Positions 23,158-32,786 of a stretch of DNA of 64,000 nucleotides are shown here, one piece after another (the stretch's first letter is position 1; every line of letters starts with the position of its first letter). Origin of the DNA: a virus. Where the stretch lies: the IMG/VR virus record IMGVR_UViG_3300023174_000040, positions 186,001 to 250,000 of that record, one strand, 5' to 3'. A program made the translations under genes and the position numbers. The notes beneath the pieces are model-generated. The model did not search any database and was not told the origin of the DNA. It worked only from the letters and a program-made list of their open reading frames with translations.

Positions 23158-23944
23158 AGATAGTATCAAGATTATATTCGTATTTAACGGCATTATTGTG
23201 TAGCATTTCATTATATTCTCTGTATGCTGTTTCATCTACCATATTCTTTGTTCTATAGTTGGGTCTGCCCCAGGCCATCTTTCTGTCTATTATGAGGCTT
23301 TTAGGAAGGTCATTGAATGTTATTTTACCTGATATAATATACTGGGCCAATAGTTCATATACGAACTCATCGCTATTCCTCAGGATATTATTTCTTGCAC
23401 TTTTCATGGTGCCTACAGCTAAGAAGATTGCTTTTCTCTGCTTCTCATAGTCTGGCCGAAGGCTGCTATATCTGCCTGTGCTTATTCCATATACATATTG
23501 TAATATTTCATCGAAGTCTCTTCTGACTTCTTCATTAAAATGTCTTTCAAAAGTTTTATCACGTCTAATCGCATGGCCTAATCTATGGGCCATGGCCCAA
23601 GCTGTCATAGGTATTTTTTCTGCCCCAGTATTATTTGTGAATATAACGGTTATAGAATCTTCTTTTGGCTTTATATCAACTTCTAAATTCTCTTTAACCC
23701 ATTCCGGGGTCACCTGACCGACTTCGACATGTTTACTTGCCTTAAAACTCCTTAAAAAGTAAAATTCAAAATTACTCTTGCTGTTGCTCCAGTGCTTATG
23801 TATTTTTTCAACCGCCTTGGGATTTTCTAGTATTCCCGAGTCTTGTGTGTTATATCCGTATTTTCTCTTAGCTTCAGGTCCCCATTGACCCATTAGTTCA
23901 AAATTGGTTACAGGTGACTCGTTGATAAAATCTTTGAAGTTCAT
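23123..23944 (-). CDS. Leader-bearing zincin-like protein with HRxxH motif
   Basis: 273 residues starting MNFKDFINESPVTNFE, with an I-N-E cut site typical of the leader family here. The core has MTAWAMAHRLGHAIRRDK: His120 and His124 sit as in HExxH zinc proteases, but the catalytic Glu is replaced by Arg121. A later DEFVYELLAQYI could carry a third ligand. So it is either an inactive zincin fold or a metal-binding protein with another chemistry. Its 3' end overlaps the channel gene by 35 bases on the other strand; its start overlaps the upstream stop (ATGA). Confidence 0.6.
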   Translation of the reverse strand: MNFKDFINESPVTNFELMGQWGPEAKRKYGYNTQDSGILENPKAVEKIHKHWSNSKSNFEFYFLRSFKASKHVEVGQVTPEWVKENLEVDIKPKEDSITVIFTNNTGAEKIPMTAWAMAHRLGHAIRRDKTFERHFNEEVRRDFDEILQYVYGISTGRYSSLRPDYEKQRKAIFLAVGTMKSARNNILRNSDEFVYELLAQYIISGKITFNDLPKSLIIDRKMAWGRPNYRTKNMVDETAYREYNEMLHNNAVKYEYNLDTIFNGLEGLMFVM

Positions 23945-24291
23945 TTAGAATTTTTTTCTTGTATTAATAGTTCTCCTAAAACTTCCATTTTACCAAGTAG
24001 TTCCTGGAATGTTTTTTGGTTTACATCTTCTATGTTATCCATCATTGAATGAAGTTTTTCACAAAGCTTTTTATATTCTTCTTTGCTTTTTTCAAAGTCC
24101 ATCTTTCCTTCTAAGGCTTTTTTGTAGTAGGGAAGTTTGACGGCAAAGTGATAATGAGTAAGAAGGGCGGGACCACCTTTTTCTTCAGCCATCTCAGATA
24201 TCTTTTTTGCACCATCAAATCTTTTTTCTGAGAAATTATTAAATTTTTCAACTTGTTCAGTTAAACCGGCGAGTTTTAATATATCGTTCAT
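23941..24291 (-). CDS. Small helical protein with leader-like N-terminus (116 aa)
   Basis: Begins MNDILKLAGLTEQVEKF; L-T-E can act as a cut site and MNDILKLAGL-type starts are common in T4-type marine phage proteins. The rest is highly charged, predicted coiled-coil or helical bundle (KEEYKKLCEKLHSMMDNIED). An AAAGGA ribosome-binding site and an AATATATATT box (24305-24314) lie upstream. First gene of the operon with the zincin-like protein. Function unknown. Confidence 0.6.
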   Translation of the reverse strand: MNDILKLAGLTEQVEKFNNFSEKRFDGAKKISEMAEEKGGPALLTHYHFAVKLPYYKKALEGKMDFEKSKEEYKKLCEKLHSMMDNIEDVNQKTFQELLGKMEVLGELLIQEKNSK

Positions 24292-24304
24292 TTTTATCCT
24301 TTTT

Positions 24305-24314
24305 AATATATATT
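24305..24314. promoter_or_regulatory. AATATATATT box in a divergent intergenic region
   Basis: A perfect palindromic AATATATATT lies between the divergent genes starting at 24291 and 24347. Similar boxes recur before many transcription units in this window and resemble the TATAAATA late promoter of T4 in composition. Function is inferred from recurrence. Confidence 0.4.
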
Positions 24315-24346
24315 GATTTGAACTAAAAATAATCTATAATTAAAGA

Positions 24347-24982
24347 ATGGATAAAATATTACAAAATGAAGATAAATTCGTAATCTACGATAACGTCCTC
24401 ACTCCAGAAGAGTTTAAAGGTATGTGGGATTGGTTTCAAACTCTAGATTATTCTTCTATAAACTCAAATGGATTCATGAAAGTTTGGAAATTGACTGACG
24501 GAAATCCCATGGGGAGTAAGGAATATAATGCTAAAGATTACCCATTCAAAAACCCACTTGATAAGGTTTATGAAAAAATAAACGAAATTAATAATAACCA
24601 TCCAGAAATTTTTGGCAAATGGAGTGAAGTCTTTTTAAGAGCATATATCTATGGAAGAGGAACTAAAATAAATTGGCACAACGACACTGGCTATACAGCA
24701 GCAGTTATATTTTATACTCATCCCTATTGGGGAGCAGGATGGGGTGGCGAGTTAATGTTGGCCGAGACCCCAAACATAGAGTATAAAAAGGAAAATGTAG
24801 GCGGACCTTTAGAGACTTGGTGGACAGATAAAATAATGAACTATGTTGCATGTGGGTATTATGTTCAACCAAAGCCAAACAGAATTGTGGCAACAAGAGG
24901 CGGGGTTTGGCATCAAATAAACAGAGTAGACGAAGATTCCGGGTCCAATTCACGGTGCTCTATAGTTGCTTTTTTCAAATAA
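24347..24982 (+). CDS. 2-oxoglutarate/Fe(II)-dependent oxygenase
   Basis: 211 residues with the full facial triad: WHND (His111, Asp113) and WHQI (His189), plus SRCSIVAFF, where Arg203 would bind 2-oxoglutarate. The layout (IYGRGTKINWHNDTGYTAAV ... GGELMLAET ... RIVATRGGVWHQI) is that of the prolyl-4-hydroxylase-like branch frequent in marine T4-type phages. It would hydroxylate a protein or nucleotide substrate in the cytoplasm. It faces a minus-strand operon and converges with the fibre gene 4 bases downstream of its stop. Confidence 0.8.
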   Translation: MDKILQNEDKFVIYDNVLTPEEFKGMWDWFQTLDYSSINSNGFMKVWKLTDGNPMGSKEYNAKDYPFKNPLDKVYEKINEINNNHPEIFGKWSEVFLRAYIYGRGTKINWHNDTGYTAAVIFYTHPYWGAGWGGELMLAETPNIEYKKENVGGPLETWWTDKIMNYVACGYYVQPKPNRIVATRGGVWHQINRVDEDSGSNSRCSIVAFFK

Positions 24983-24985
24983 TTA

Positions 24986-27940
24986 TTAACAGCAAATCTT
25001 AGTTAGTGTCATGCTGCCGATCCAGTTGGACGAGCAAGCACCTACCAAAGTCCAGCCACTTCCATTCCAATAACAGTGATTATTGTCCCCGCAACTCGTG
25101 TAATTTGATTTATTTCCTGATCCGGGTGCTTTTTGAGATACGGATAATATTTTATAATTCCTAGGTGATTCTATGCTGGCTATGTAGTCTAGGTTTCTCT
25201 GATCCCACGCCAGTGTACTTGGTGCACCATATCTTGATCTTAGATTAATAGGATCAGTAAAAATAACATTCGGCGTATATGTGGGCGTTGCCGTCAATGT
25301 GATTGTAGGTGTAGGAGTTAAAGTTTTTGTTGGAGTTGGTGTCGGGAAGGGTATATCATAACGACCTCGCAACATCTCGAAATTTTGAAGAACCTCGACT
25401 GCAGATAATCCCCTGTTGTATTGTTTAAATACCCCTACTCTTTGTTGTGACCAATCTGGAACTGGTTGGCTGTTGGCTGCAATTCTAAGAGGATAATTGC
25501 TACTAAAGTCATAATTATTTATCAACGGGCTATTATCGGTAAACATTTTTACTGAATTTTTATATAATCTAAACACGCCCTTAGTTCTGGTGTATACGAG
25601 ATGAACCCAAGTATTAAAATCAGTACTGTCCGTCAAGAGAGAAATCGGATTGCCGCCGGCATCTTGGTATTGCCACTCGGTGGTATTACTATTTATATTG
25701 TTTAAAACACCATTGAATCCGGCCCCCGCCGAGTATTTTCCTTTACCAAAGATTTTACCATAAGTAAAACCTCCATTCTTTGGATAAACCCATATTTCAT
25801 AAGCAAAGTCACCGCTCAAATTATTGATCGAAGCATTGTTGGCAACCTCCGCCCATTGAGTGGTGCTATTGGAATTAAATATCAAAATTCCACCATGATT
25901 AGCACTATAAATTGGCTGACTTATGAGTGTTGCGTGATTACCAAGACCGCTAAGATCTCTCCACACATAGCCAGTTCCAGGGTAACTCGATATATCCCCG
26001 GCATCTAGATGTAGAACTAACCCACTAACAGAAGACAAATATGTGCCTGTTACTGTTTGGGTTAATGTTGGGGTTTTAGTTGAAGTAGGAGTTTGAGTAT
26101 TGGTGGGAGTTCTGGTGTTGGTTCTAGTTAATGTTGGAGTGTTAGTTAATGTTTTGGTGTTAGTTAATGTTGGAGTATTAGTTGATGTTCTAGTGTTGGT
26201 TAAAGTTGGAGTGCTAGTTAATGTTAAAGTTGGAGTGTTAGTTAATGTTGTGGTACTAGTTTGTGTAGGGGTGCTAGTATTGGTCGGTGTTTGAGAACTA
26301 GTTAAAGTTGGAGTTCCCGTTAAAGTAGGGGTATTAGTTAGTGTGGGAGTTAGAGTCGGAGTGAGTGTTGGAGTGCTTGTTAAGGTTGCCGTCTGAGTTA
26401 AAATTAATGTTTGAGTACTGGTCAGGGTTTGAGTGCCAGTTATTGTCGGAGTATTTGTTAAAGTGGGAGTACTAGTTAAAGTGGGAGTTTCTGTTAGTGT
26501 AGGAGTATTTGTTAAAGTCGGAGTACTGGTTTTAATTGGTGTTTGAGTATTGGTGTTTGTTAAACTTATTGTGGGAGTTAGTGTAGGAGTCTCTGTTAAT
26601 GTGGGAGTATTTGTTAGTGTAGGAGTCTCTGTCAACGTGGGAGTATTTGTTAGTGTAGGAGTCTCTGTCAACGTGGGAGTATTTGTTAGTGTAGGAGTCT
26701 CTGTCAACGTGGGAGTATTTGTTAGTGTAGGAGTCTCTGTTAACGTTGGAGTAGATGTCAACGTAGGAGTCTCTGTTGACGTGGGAGTATTTGTTAGTGT
26801 AGGAGTGTTAGTAGGAGTGGATGTTTGAGTATTAGTTGAAGTAAGTGTCTGAGTACTTGTTAGCGTAGGTGTAATTGTAAGTGTCGCAGTTGGGGTTCTA
26901 GTATTTGTTCTTGTGAGAGTTGGCGTTAAGGTTAATGTGGGAGTAAGCGTGGGGGTAAGCGTGGGGGTAGGAGTGGGAACAACAGAGGGAGATAATATCT
27001 TATATGGACTAATATTATTAAAAATAATAGAAGAAGACCCACTGGATAAGGATCCCAATGTCCAAGATTCTTCTGCGTATATTGTTGGAAAATCAAATAA
27101 TCTTATATTTAAATAAGAACCCCCAGATCCATGAGTGGGAGATTCTCCTGCATCGGTGCTAGTGGTGGCCCATCCGACAACTTTATTAGAAGAGTCAATT
27201 AACACAACTTCAAATGATGCATAATCAACTTCTGTGAATTCAGGAAAGTCTTCTTTTGCTTTATTGATTGAATTAGAATAATTGAATTCAAATGATGTGC
27301 CAGAAAATTTTCTATCAATTAGATTATAGTCGCCAATATTTGATCCATAAAAATAAGAAGATGATAAATTAGAAGTATAGTCGTTTGTGCTTGGATTTTT
27401 TAATCTAAAATATCCACCAACGTAATATGCGGACACGGGATATGAAACTTGAGGGAGAGGCAAATCTAAATCATAAGGGGAAAAATTATTTACTCTACTA
27501 AATACAAGATATGTTTTTCCGCAAACAAACTGAGAAAAGCCAGGAAATCCAGTTGGAGTCCAAGATAGTAAATTATTTCCACTGGGCGCCTCTGTTATGA
27601 TCTTGGTAATTCTGGTCTTTACTTCGGGTGAAAGGTCAGAAATATTAAAATTAGATTCCGCTTTGTAGGTAATAAATTGAAATTTTTTATTTATAGCTCC
27701 ACTTTGATCAGGAGAATTTGAATTAATATTCAAAATATAATCAGAAAAATTACTTGCATTTTTTATTATGTATGATTTTTCAGGACCCAACGTACTAAAT
27801 CCAGGAAGTCCTGTTGGGGTCCAAGATAAAAGATTATTGCCACTAGCGGATTCTCCATATACTATATCGACTTGAGATAAACCGGATAGATTATAACTTT
27901 CTCTTGAACTTATTATTTGATATAATTTATTAATTATCAT
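24986..27940 (-). CDS. Long fibre protein with Thr/Pro repeats and LamG domain
   Basis: The ATG at 27940, behind a GAGG site, is preferred over a GTG at 27967. Residues 1-330 hold two related segments ([16 protein letters not shown] occurs twice with variation). Residues about 320-640 are [16 protein letters not shown]-type repeats, an extended stalk. Residues about 640-880 form a LamG-like domain ([40 protein letters not shown]), then another short Thr/Pro stalk and a Cys-containing tip ([14 protein letters not shown]). A receptor-binding or decoration fibre is likely. Confidence 0.7.
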   Translation of the reverse strand: MIINKLYQIISSRESYNLSGLSQVDIVYGESASGNNLLSWTPTGLPGFSTLGPEKSYIIKNASNFSDYILNINSNSPDQSGAINKKFQFITYKAESNFNISDLSPEVKTRITKIITEAPSGNNLLSWTPTGFPGFSQFVCGKTYLVFSRVNNFSPYDLDLPLPQVSYPVSAYYVGGYFRLKNPSTNDYTSNLSSSYFYGSNIGDYNLIDRKFSGTSFEFNYSNSINKAKEDFPEFTEVDYASFEVVLIDSSNKVVGWATTSTDAGESPTHGSGGSYLNIRLFDFPTIYAEESWTLGSLSSGSSSIIFNNISPYKILSPSVVPTPTPTLTPTLTPTLTLTPTLTRTNTRTPTATLTITPTLTSTQTLTSTNTQTSTPTNTPTLTNTPTSTETPTLTSTPTLTETPTLTNTPTLTETPTLTNTPTLTETPTLTNTPTLTETPTLTNTPTLTETPTLTPTISLTNTNTQTPIKTSTPTLTNTPTLTETPTLTSTPTLTNTPTITGTQTLTSTQTLILTQTATLTSTPTLTPTLTPTLTNTPTLTGTPTLTSSQTPTNTSTPTQTSTTTLTNTPTLTLTSTPTLTNTRTSTNTPTLTNTKTLTNTPTLTRTNTRTPTNTQTPTSTKTPTLTQTVTGTYLSSVSGLVLHLDAGDISSYPGTGYVWRDLSGLGNHATLISQPIYSANHGGILIFNSNSTTQWAEVANNASINNLSGDFAYEIWVYPKNGGFTYGKIFGKGKYSAGAGFNGVLNNINSNTTEWQYQDAGGNPISLLTDSTDFNTWVHLVYTRTKGVFRLYKNSVKMFTDNSPLINNYDFSSNYPLRIAANSQPVPDWSQQRVGVFKQYNRGLSAVEVLQNFEMLRGRYDIPFPTPTPTKTLTPTPTITLTATPTYTPNVIFTDPINLRSRYGAPSTLAWDQRNLDYIASIESPRNYKILSVSQKAPGSGNKSNYTSCGDNNHCYWNGSGWTLVGACSSNWIGSMTLTKICC
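26050..26985 (-). repeat. Tandem repeats encoding the TPTLT stalk
   Basis: About 930 bases of 18- and 36-bp tandem units. In 26576-26790 the 36-bp unit (12 residues, [12 protein letters not shown]) is almost identical at DNA level over several copies, showing recent expansion. There are no spacers, so it is not a CRISPR array. The plus-strand frames across it are poly-Val/Gly shadows. Confidence 0.85.
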
Positions 27941-27973
27941 TTTAGTTCTAACCTCAAAGTGAAGCACATAAAA

Positions 27974-29362
27974 TTAAAAATTCACTTCGCCATTTGTAAA
28001 AAATCCAGAATAAGTGCTTCCTGATTTTGTGATTCTAAATGGTAAAGATAAGTAGTTTGGAGATAAAGACACTGAGGCTATTAAAATTCCTCCTGCTTTA
28101 ATATCCATGTTATATGGAATTCCCGAGCTACTCAAAGCATTAAACTCAAATATAGTTTCGCTTTCTGATGTTACTGTGACCCCAGTAGATTCTACGAACC
28201 AGTAACTAGGTGATAGGGGATTTGCCCCCAACACAGTAGTAATAGATGTATTCAAGAAAACAGTTGTTGTCGTAGTGGTTGTGGTAGTGGTTGGTGCCAT
28301 GGTTGTTGTTGGTCCTGCTGTGGTCGTGGTTGTAGTTGTTGGCTCTAATGTGGTTGTGGTTGGGCCAATTGTGGTCGTAGTAACTGTCGGGATATACATG
28401 AAGTGAACATCTATCTCAGCTATCCAATTAACATCACTCCCCAAAACCTTTAATCTAATCTTATCATCTTCAACTCTAATGTTAACATCCCAATCGTCAT
28501 TATCGGTATTTAATGATTTATTTTCTTCCCCCACAAGATATATGTATTGAGTTGAGCTTAATGGGGTATCGGGGTTTATCGATTTCCTATATGTCGCTTC
28601 TATATCAGATGATATTGCGGCATTTCTGTCGAAGTTAGTGCCGCTACATGATATTCTAAACTTGGCCAAAAGATTATCAGGGACATCAAATTCAAAAAAA
28701 GTTTTTTCGCTATTTCCAATTGTTGTTGCCGTGCCTGAGTATGTTATGCTTTTAGATAGATTGTTTCTTTTTTCTAAAATTATTGAATTCTGATTTTCTG
28801 AGAACGGATCACTATTATTCTCTATAGATACATAACCCTTAACATGAAGAGATTTTTCCGATTTACTCCAAACAACATCGTCTGTTACACTTACCGGATT
28901 AGCTCCATCACCGATTAAGAAGCTGCCTAAGTTAAGAGATGATCTGCCTGTTCCTCCCCAAGAAACATCAACTGGGGTGGCTTCCCACGTGCCAGAGAGA
29001 ATGGTTCCGACTTGCGTTAGTTTAGAATAACTAACGGTATCTCCCAGGGAGTATTGATCCAACACTAAGTCCCCATCAATTTTATATGACTTATAAAGAC
29101 TTAAATTAAAGCTTTCACTACTTGTCCAAGAATGTTTGGTATAGTCGAATAATATGGTTTTAGGGGTTGCCGCATTTACCTTGATTCCACTTTGATCCGC
29201 ACCAAGGTCACTTGTATTCAAAGAGCCTATTACCAATTGATTATCGGCAGATAAGAAAATACTAGTTACAAAATCTCTCATATCCTGGGCGGATATATCG
29301 CCAGAAGAATTATTGTAAAATAAGGATAATATATCTGTTCTTGTTCTTAGTGTGTCTGTCAT
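27974..29362 (-). CDS. Tail-fibre-like protein with Thr linker (462 aa)
   Basis: The first 160 residues contain phage-fibre patterns: SGIKVNAATPKTILFDYT, and GTWEATPVDVSWGGTGRSSL followed by LGSFLIGDGANPVSV, the 'gGTG..sl..g..L.g.g..p' motif of many tail fibres. The middle is a beta-sandwich (about 190-330). A poly-Thr linker (about 330-368) leads to an 85-residue C-terminal domain. The gene is 33 bases upstream of the long fibre gene on the same strand. Its start follows an ATATATATT box in a divergent intergenic region. Confidence 0.65.
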   Translation of the reverse strand: MTDTLRTRTDILSLFYNNSSGDISAQDMRDFVTSIFLSADNQLVIGSLNTSDLGADQSGIKVNAATPKTILFDYTKHSWTSSESFNLSLYKSYKIDGDLVLDQYSLGDTVSYSKLTQVGTILSGTWEATPVDVSWGGTGRSSLNLGSFLIGDGANPVSVTDDVVWSKSEKSLHVKGYVSIENNSDPFSENQNSIILEKRNNLSKSITYSGTATTIGNSEKTFFEFDVPDNLLAKFRISCSGTNFDRNAAISSDIEATYRKSINPDTPLSSTQYIYLVGEENKSLNTDNDDWDVNIRVEDDKIRLKVLGSDVNWIAEIDVHFMYIPTVTTTTIGPTTTTLEPTTTTTTTAGPTTTMAPTTTTTTTTTTVFLNTSITTVLGANPLSPSYWFVESTGVTVTSESETIFEFNALSSSGIPYNMDIKAGGILIASVSLSPNYLSLPFRITKSGSTYSGFFTNGEVNF

Positions 29363-29405
29363 TAAGGATATATATTGTTTTCATCTAAAATTACTATGTT
29401 ATTAA

Positions 29406-30503
29406 GTGAAAATACTTTTTTTAGCCTATACTAGCAAATATTATAATGGGAGTGGGATTAAAATAGAGAATCCTGGACTGACACGAAAAATGTCTTGTTT
29501 AGAGACATGGGTCCCAAAAATAGAGTCTTTGGGCCACAAAGTGATATTTTTTGATGGAGGCAACAAAGAAGTATCTTATGATAAAGACAACAAGATACTA
29601 CACTTAATAGCCAATGAATCTTACGACTATCCCAATACTGGGCTGGGGTCGTTTATGATTGAAAGATTGAAAGAGGCTGTACTATGGTCATTAAAAAATG
29701 AAGAGTTTGATTACATATTCAGGACAGATGATGGATCTTATTTAAATCACTACGTGATGGATGATTTAATGAAGGAGATGGAAGGATTCGATGTATTGAG
29801 GGCAAAATTTGGTGGCGGCGGCGGAATTTTAATGTCCAAAGAAGTTTGTCGAGAATTTATAAAATTTGAAAATACCTCAAATATAACATTAGAAGATATT
29901 GCTTTTTTTAATTTTTTAGCAATTAAAAAGTTTAAAACAAAAGTCACCAATTTATTATCTTGTTTTTACATACTTGGTGAAAAACTATTCTCTATTCATT
30001 ACACAAATGGCAAAAGACAATATTTTGTAAATAATATATTAGATTATTACTATGGCGGAAATCCAGTAGATAGAAAAGTTGTGGTGAACAGTCCCGCAAA
30101 TTTTGGAAAACTATTCCCCGTCAAGACTTGGAATTGGGATTGGGGAGGAACACCATTTTGGTATTCTTATGAAAAAGATATTTATAATTGGGAATATTAT
30201 ACGGGTCAAACAAGATGCCAATATGAACACAGGCAATGCTGCCCATTTGGGGAGGGGGCATTGTCCAGATTGATGTTTTATAATTTTGATTATAATCTAG
30301 AACATCAACCTGAAGAGGCTGTATTCAGAGAACACATATCTTCTTTAAAAGAAAATGGTTTGGCATATATTCCCGATTCCGATTTGTACAGAGACAGAAT
30401 ATTTGAAATCTATCCCGGCTCAGAGATCACAGACAATATTAAAGAAAATATAGAATTATTGGAAATCAATAAGAACAAATGGATATTAATCCGAAAAAAT
30501 TAA
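29406..30503 (+). CDS. Glycosyltransferase-like protein, GT31/Fringe-type features
   Basis: 365 residues from a GTG start (MKILFLAYTSKYYNGSG). FDYIFRTDDGSYLNHYVMDDL (residues about 99-119) carries a DxD-like TDDGS motif in the context seen in GT31/Fringe-type enzymes, followed by GGGGGILMSKEVCREFI, the usual 'GgG.vlS...' element after it, and TLEDIAFF (acceptor-side acidic residues). The C-terminal half is Trp/Tyr-rich and unusual (WNWDWGGTPFWYSYEKD). Donor and acceptor unknown. It stands among fibre genes, suggesting virion or host glycan modification. Confidence 0.6.
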   Translation: MKILFLAYTSKYYNGSGIKIENPGLTRKMSCLETWVPKIESLGHKVIFFDGGNKEVSYDKDNKILHLIANESYDYPNTGLGSFMIERLKEAVLWSLKNEEFDYIFRTDDGSYLNHYVMDDLMKEMEGFDVLRAKFGGGGGILMSKEVCREFIKFENTSNITLEDIAFFNFLAIKKFKTKVTNLLSCFYILGEKLFSIHYTNGKRQYFVNNILDYYYGGNPVDRKVVVNSPANFGKLFPVKTWNWDWGGTPFWYSYEKDIYNWEYYTGQTRCQYEHRQCCPFGEGALSRLMFYNFDYNLEHQPEEAVFREHISSLKENGLAYIPDSDLYRDRIFEIYPGSEITDNIKENIELLEINKNKWILIRKN

Positions 30504-31033
30504 AAAGCATAGAGAGGATATTTGTCTGGTGAAACATCTGTCTCTATGAAGTCAATAATAGTCCTTAGCTGGTCGTATATGTCTCTCTTAGAGTTCAGGA
30601 TGATTGACTTGCGTTCTTCGTCCATGAAAAATCCTTCGGGATCAACTAGCACGACAGGGATCTTATCATTCAATTTGAGAGCAAATGGTGCGGACTTACC
30701 GACAGCAACAATTATATCGGGCTTGAATTTGGCGAAATCAATGTCCAGTTTACTTGTATTCTTAGATTCAAAAACGGTGCAATCTATATTTTGAAACTTC
30801 TTCAATAAAGGATGCTTCATCAAGTAAGAAAGATAGCCAGTGTCATTCATGAAAAAGATTCGAGTACCATCCCAAACAGGATCTTCATCCACTATTCTCT
30901 TGTAATACTTTTCACTGCCATTATCATAGTTTTCATATAATGGGTAATATTTTCGCTTCTTTTTCTTTGTCTTAGAAGAATTGTCTTCAATTTTATATTT
31001 GTTGATATCAAAATCAAACGATTCCAAATTCAT
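30500..31033 (-). CDS. Hypothetical protein with esterase-like core
   Basis: 177 residues. After a Lys-rich N-terminus (NSSKTKKKKRKYYPLYENYD), the segment KPDIIVAVGKSAPFALKLND followed by IPVVLVDPEGFF resembles the nucleophile elbow and next strand of small UPF0227/YqiA-like alpha/beta hydrolases (GKSAP placed as GxSxG/P). A preceding GTRIFFMNDTGYLSYL and a later IYDQLRTIIDFIE fit an alpha/beta fold. No catalytic Asp/His assignment is possible by eye. It converges with the glycosyltransferase gene by 4 bases. Confidence 0.45.
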   Translation of the reverse strand: MNLESFDFDINKYKIEDNSSKTKKKKRKYYPLYENYDNGSEKYYKRIVDEDPVWDGTRIFFMNDTGYLSYLMKHPLLKKFQNIDCTVFESKNTSKLDIDFAKFKPDIIVAVGKSAPFALKLNDKIPVVLVDPEGFFMDEERKSIILNSKRDIYDQLRTIIDFIETDVSPDKYPLYAF

Positions 31034-31120
31034 TGCGGCACCTTAGTATAGTGTGTGGAGAAATACTACTCCTCACAGGATGGATATTCAAGATACCGTA
31101 CCAAAAAGAAACTTAAAGAA

Positions 31121-31552
31121 TTAGTTTTCCCAAGGAAAAACTATCCATCTATTTTCTTTTTCTCGATCTATTTTTCTTGCAGTGTAGTCTACTGTAAAAG
31201 ATTGTCTTATATTGTAGAACAGGCATGCTGAATATATGTTTGAAAAACCTTCTGAAGTCAGACGTGATCTTATTCTTTGTAGAGTATCCCCGCTATCACA
31301 AATTTCGTCTACCAATAGTAGATTAGAAGATTTAGACACATCTTCTAATTCTATAGTTATATTATCTTTATAAATTGTTGCTACTCTAAGAGGAACAGAG
31401 AGTATGTGGCTGAATTTAATAGAAGGAACTAATCCTCCTCGTTTAATACCAATTATAAAATCAGGCATTACACCCGACCCAGATACACGACCAGATAAGA
31501 TTCTCATATCTGAATCAAAATCTTGCCAAGAGTATATTATTTCTTGTAGCAT
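31121..31552 (-). CDS. Phosphoribosyltransferase-like protein
   Basis: I start at the ATG at 31552 (MLQEIIYSWQDFDSDMRIL); an ATG at 31573 is also possible. LLLVDEICDSGDTLQRI (about residues 80-97) is a textbook PRPP-binding motif of type I phosphoribosyltransferases, and DFIIGIKRGGLVPSIKFSHI is the matching N-terminal loop of purine (HPRT/XPRT-like) enzymes. It may salvage purine bases for nucleotide supply during infection. It is the gene downstream of the HD hydrolase on the minus strand. Confidence 0.75.
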   Translation of the reverse strand: MLQEIIYSWQDFDSDMRILSGRVSGSGVMPDFIIGIKRGGLVPSIKFSHILSVPLRVATIYKDNITIELEDVSKSSNLLLVDEICDSGDTLQRIRSRLTSEGFSNIYSACLFYNIRQSFTVDYTARKIDREKENRWIVFPWEN

Positions 31553-31579
31553 AATGATATTATTATAATGCAAAAATAA

Positions 31580-32398
31580 TTAAAAATCAACTAAAGAAAT
31601 CTCATCATCAGATATTTCTCTGCCGAATTTATTAATAAATGCTTTTTTGATAACTTCTATCGGCTTGCCTTTTAAGTATAAGATAAATTCTTTTGGATCA
31701 TCTATGGAAGTTTTCTTTCTGCTATTAATAATTTTATTTTTTTCTAATAATTTATACGCAGAATTTTTAAAACCTTGTATGGCGTCTAGCGCCCCATTTT
31801 CACCGCCCTTATTCCCAGATATTCTTCCAGTCCAATCCATTGTTATTATATAAAGAAGAAGTTTAACTTTTCTTTCATTTTTATAATTTCCATCTTGATC
31901 GAAAACAACAGAAGACACCTTCTTGGAAAAAGATCCATTTCCAAGACTCATGTGATAATCAATACAGAAGTATATATCTTGTATTTCATCAGGGGATAGT
32001 ACCGATAACATAGGACTCCACATTGAACCAAGCTTATCTATCATTGGCTCGTAATGGTGGGATTGATCGTGCTGGTGTGCTGATATCTTACCGGATGTGT
32101 CGGCGGCATCTTTCCAATGAATGCCGTCTACAGTTGTCGCACTTGCTTTTCCAATATCGTGAAGCCAAGCACAAATCTTAAGAATTTTCTCTTCTTTATC
32201 AGACAGATCAAAGTTTATTTTTGAAAAGGGAAAAATTCCTTGCTCTTTCTTAAGTAGTCTTTTGGCAACTTCAAGAGAATTTCTGACCATTCTTGTGTGT
32301 TTGAAAACATCGCCCTCTGCGTGGTGTTCGGGATTTTGAGGGACATCCTTAAGTAAATCCCTAAGACTAGATTCGACAAGCCAAAGTTTAAAATTCAT
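31580..32398 (-). CDS. Leader-bearing HD-domain phosphohydrolase
   Basis: 272 residues starting MNFKLWLVESSLRDLL, with an L-V-E cut site of the leader family. The HD fold is clear: FKHTRMVRN (His34), AWLHDIGKASATTVDG (His80-Asp81), SAHQHDQSHH and IYFCIDYHMSLG, then a late MDWTGRI Asp. The arrangement resembles the HD domain that follows the catalytic domain in bacterial CCA-adding enzymes, here as a separate protein. Likely a metal-dependent phosphatase or phosphodiesterase acting on nucleotides or RNA ends. Virion packaging is inferred from the leader. Confidence 0.75.
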   Translation of the reverse strand: MNFKLWLVESSLRDLLKDVPQNPEHHAEGDVFKHTRMVRNSLEVAKRLLKKEQGIFPFSKINFDLSDKEEKILKICAWLHDIGKASATTVDGIHWKDAADTSGKISAHQHDQSHHYEPMIDKLGSMWSPMLSVLSPDEIQDIYFCIDYHMSLGNGSFSKKVSSVVFDQDGNYKNERKVKLLLYIITMDWTGRISGNKGGENGALDAIQGFKNSAYKLLEKNKIINSRKKTSIDDPKEFILYLKGKPIEVIKKAFINKFGREISDDEISLVDF

Positions 32399-32418
32399 GA
32401 TATACTATATATTATTAG

Positions 32419-32781
32419 ATGTTCAACTTTATTAAAAGTATATTCTTTAAATTATCAAAAGAAGAAATTCAAGCTTTATCTGCACCAAGATCTGGGAAGT
32501 GGAGGACGGTCAGAAAAAATTATCTTGAATCACTTCCGATTGAGCGTAAAGAATGCGCCGTATGTGGTGCAACAAAAAATTTGGTTGTGCATCACATAGT
32601 TCCTGTTCATGTGGACCCAACAAAAGAACTTGATAATGATAATTTTATAGTTTTATGTGAAACGCCCACATTTAACTGCCATCTATTTTTCGGCCATCTA
32701 AAAAATTGGGTTAGATTTAATCCAAATATATTAGAAGATGCTAAAAATTGGAGAGAAAAACTAAATAAAATTTATAGATAA
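32419..32781 (+). CDS. HNH endonuclease
   Basis: 120 residues. CAVCGATKNLVVHHIVPVHV (residues 46-65) contains a zinc CxxC pair and the catalytic HH; DNDNFIVLCETPTFNCHLFF supplies the N, a third Cys and the final His (His88). The N-terminus is basic with a hydrophobic MFNFIKSIFFKL start. Typical size for a free-standing phage HNH nuclease, which may be a homing enzyme or act in DNA processing. It is 5 bases upstream of a leader-bearing gene and divergent from the HD hydrolase. Confidence 0.82.
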   Translation: MFNFIKSIFFKLSKEEIQALSAPRSGKWRTVRKNYLESLPIERKECAVCGATKNLVVHHIVPVHVDPTKELDNDNFIVLCETPTFNCHLFFGHLKNWVRFNPNILEDAKNWREKLNKIYR

Positions 32782-32786
32782 ATTAT

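Noticed and set aside
26576-26790. 36-bp tandem repeat resembling CRISPR spacing
   Set aside because: Units are contiguous with no unique spacers and stay in frame as a 12-residue repeat of a fibre stalk.
26100-26828. Plus-strand poly-Val/Gly frames
   Set aside because: Antisense shadows of the TPTLT repeats of the fibre gene; no ribosome-binding site and no sensible protein composition.
31073-31126. A 14-residue ORF (MDIQDTVPKRNLKN) after an AGG, in the 31034-31120 gap
   Set aside because: Too short to support; the gap otherwise shows only a weak TGTGGAG/CTCCTCACA inverted repeat.
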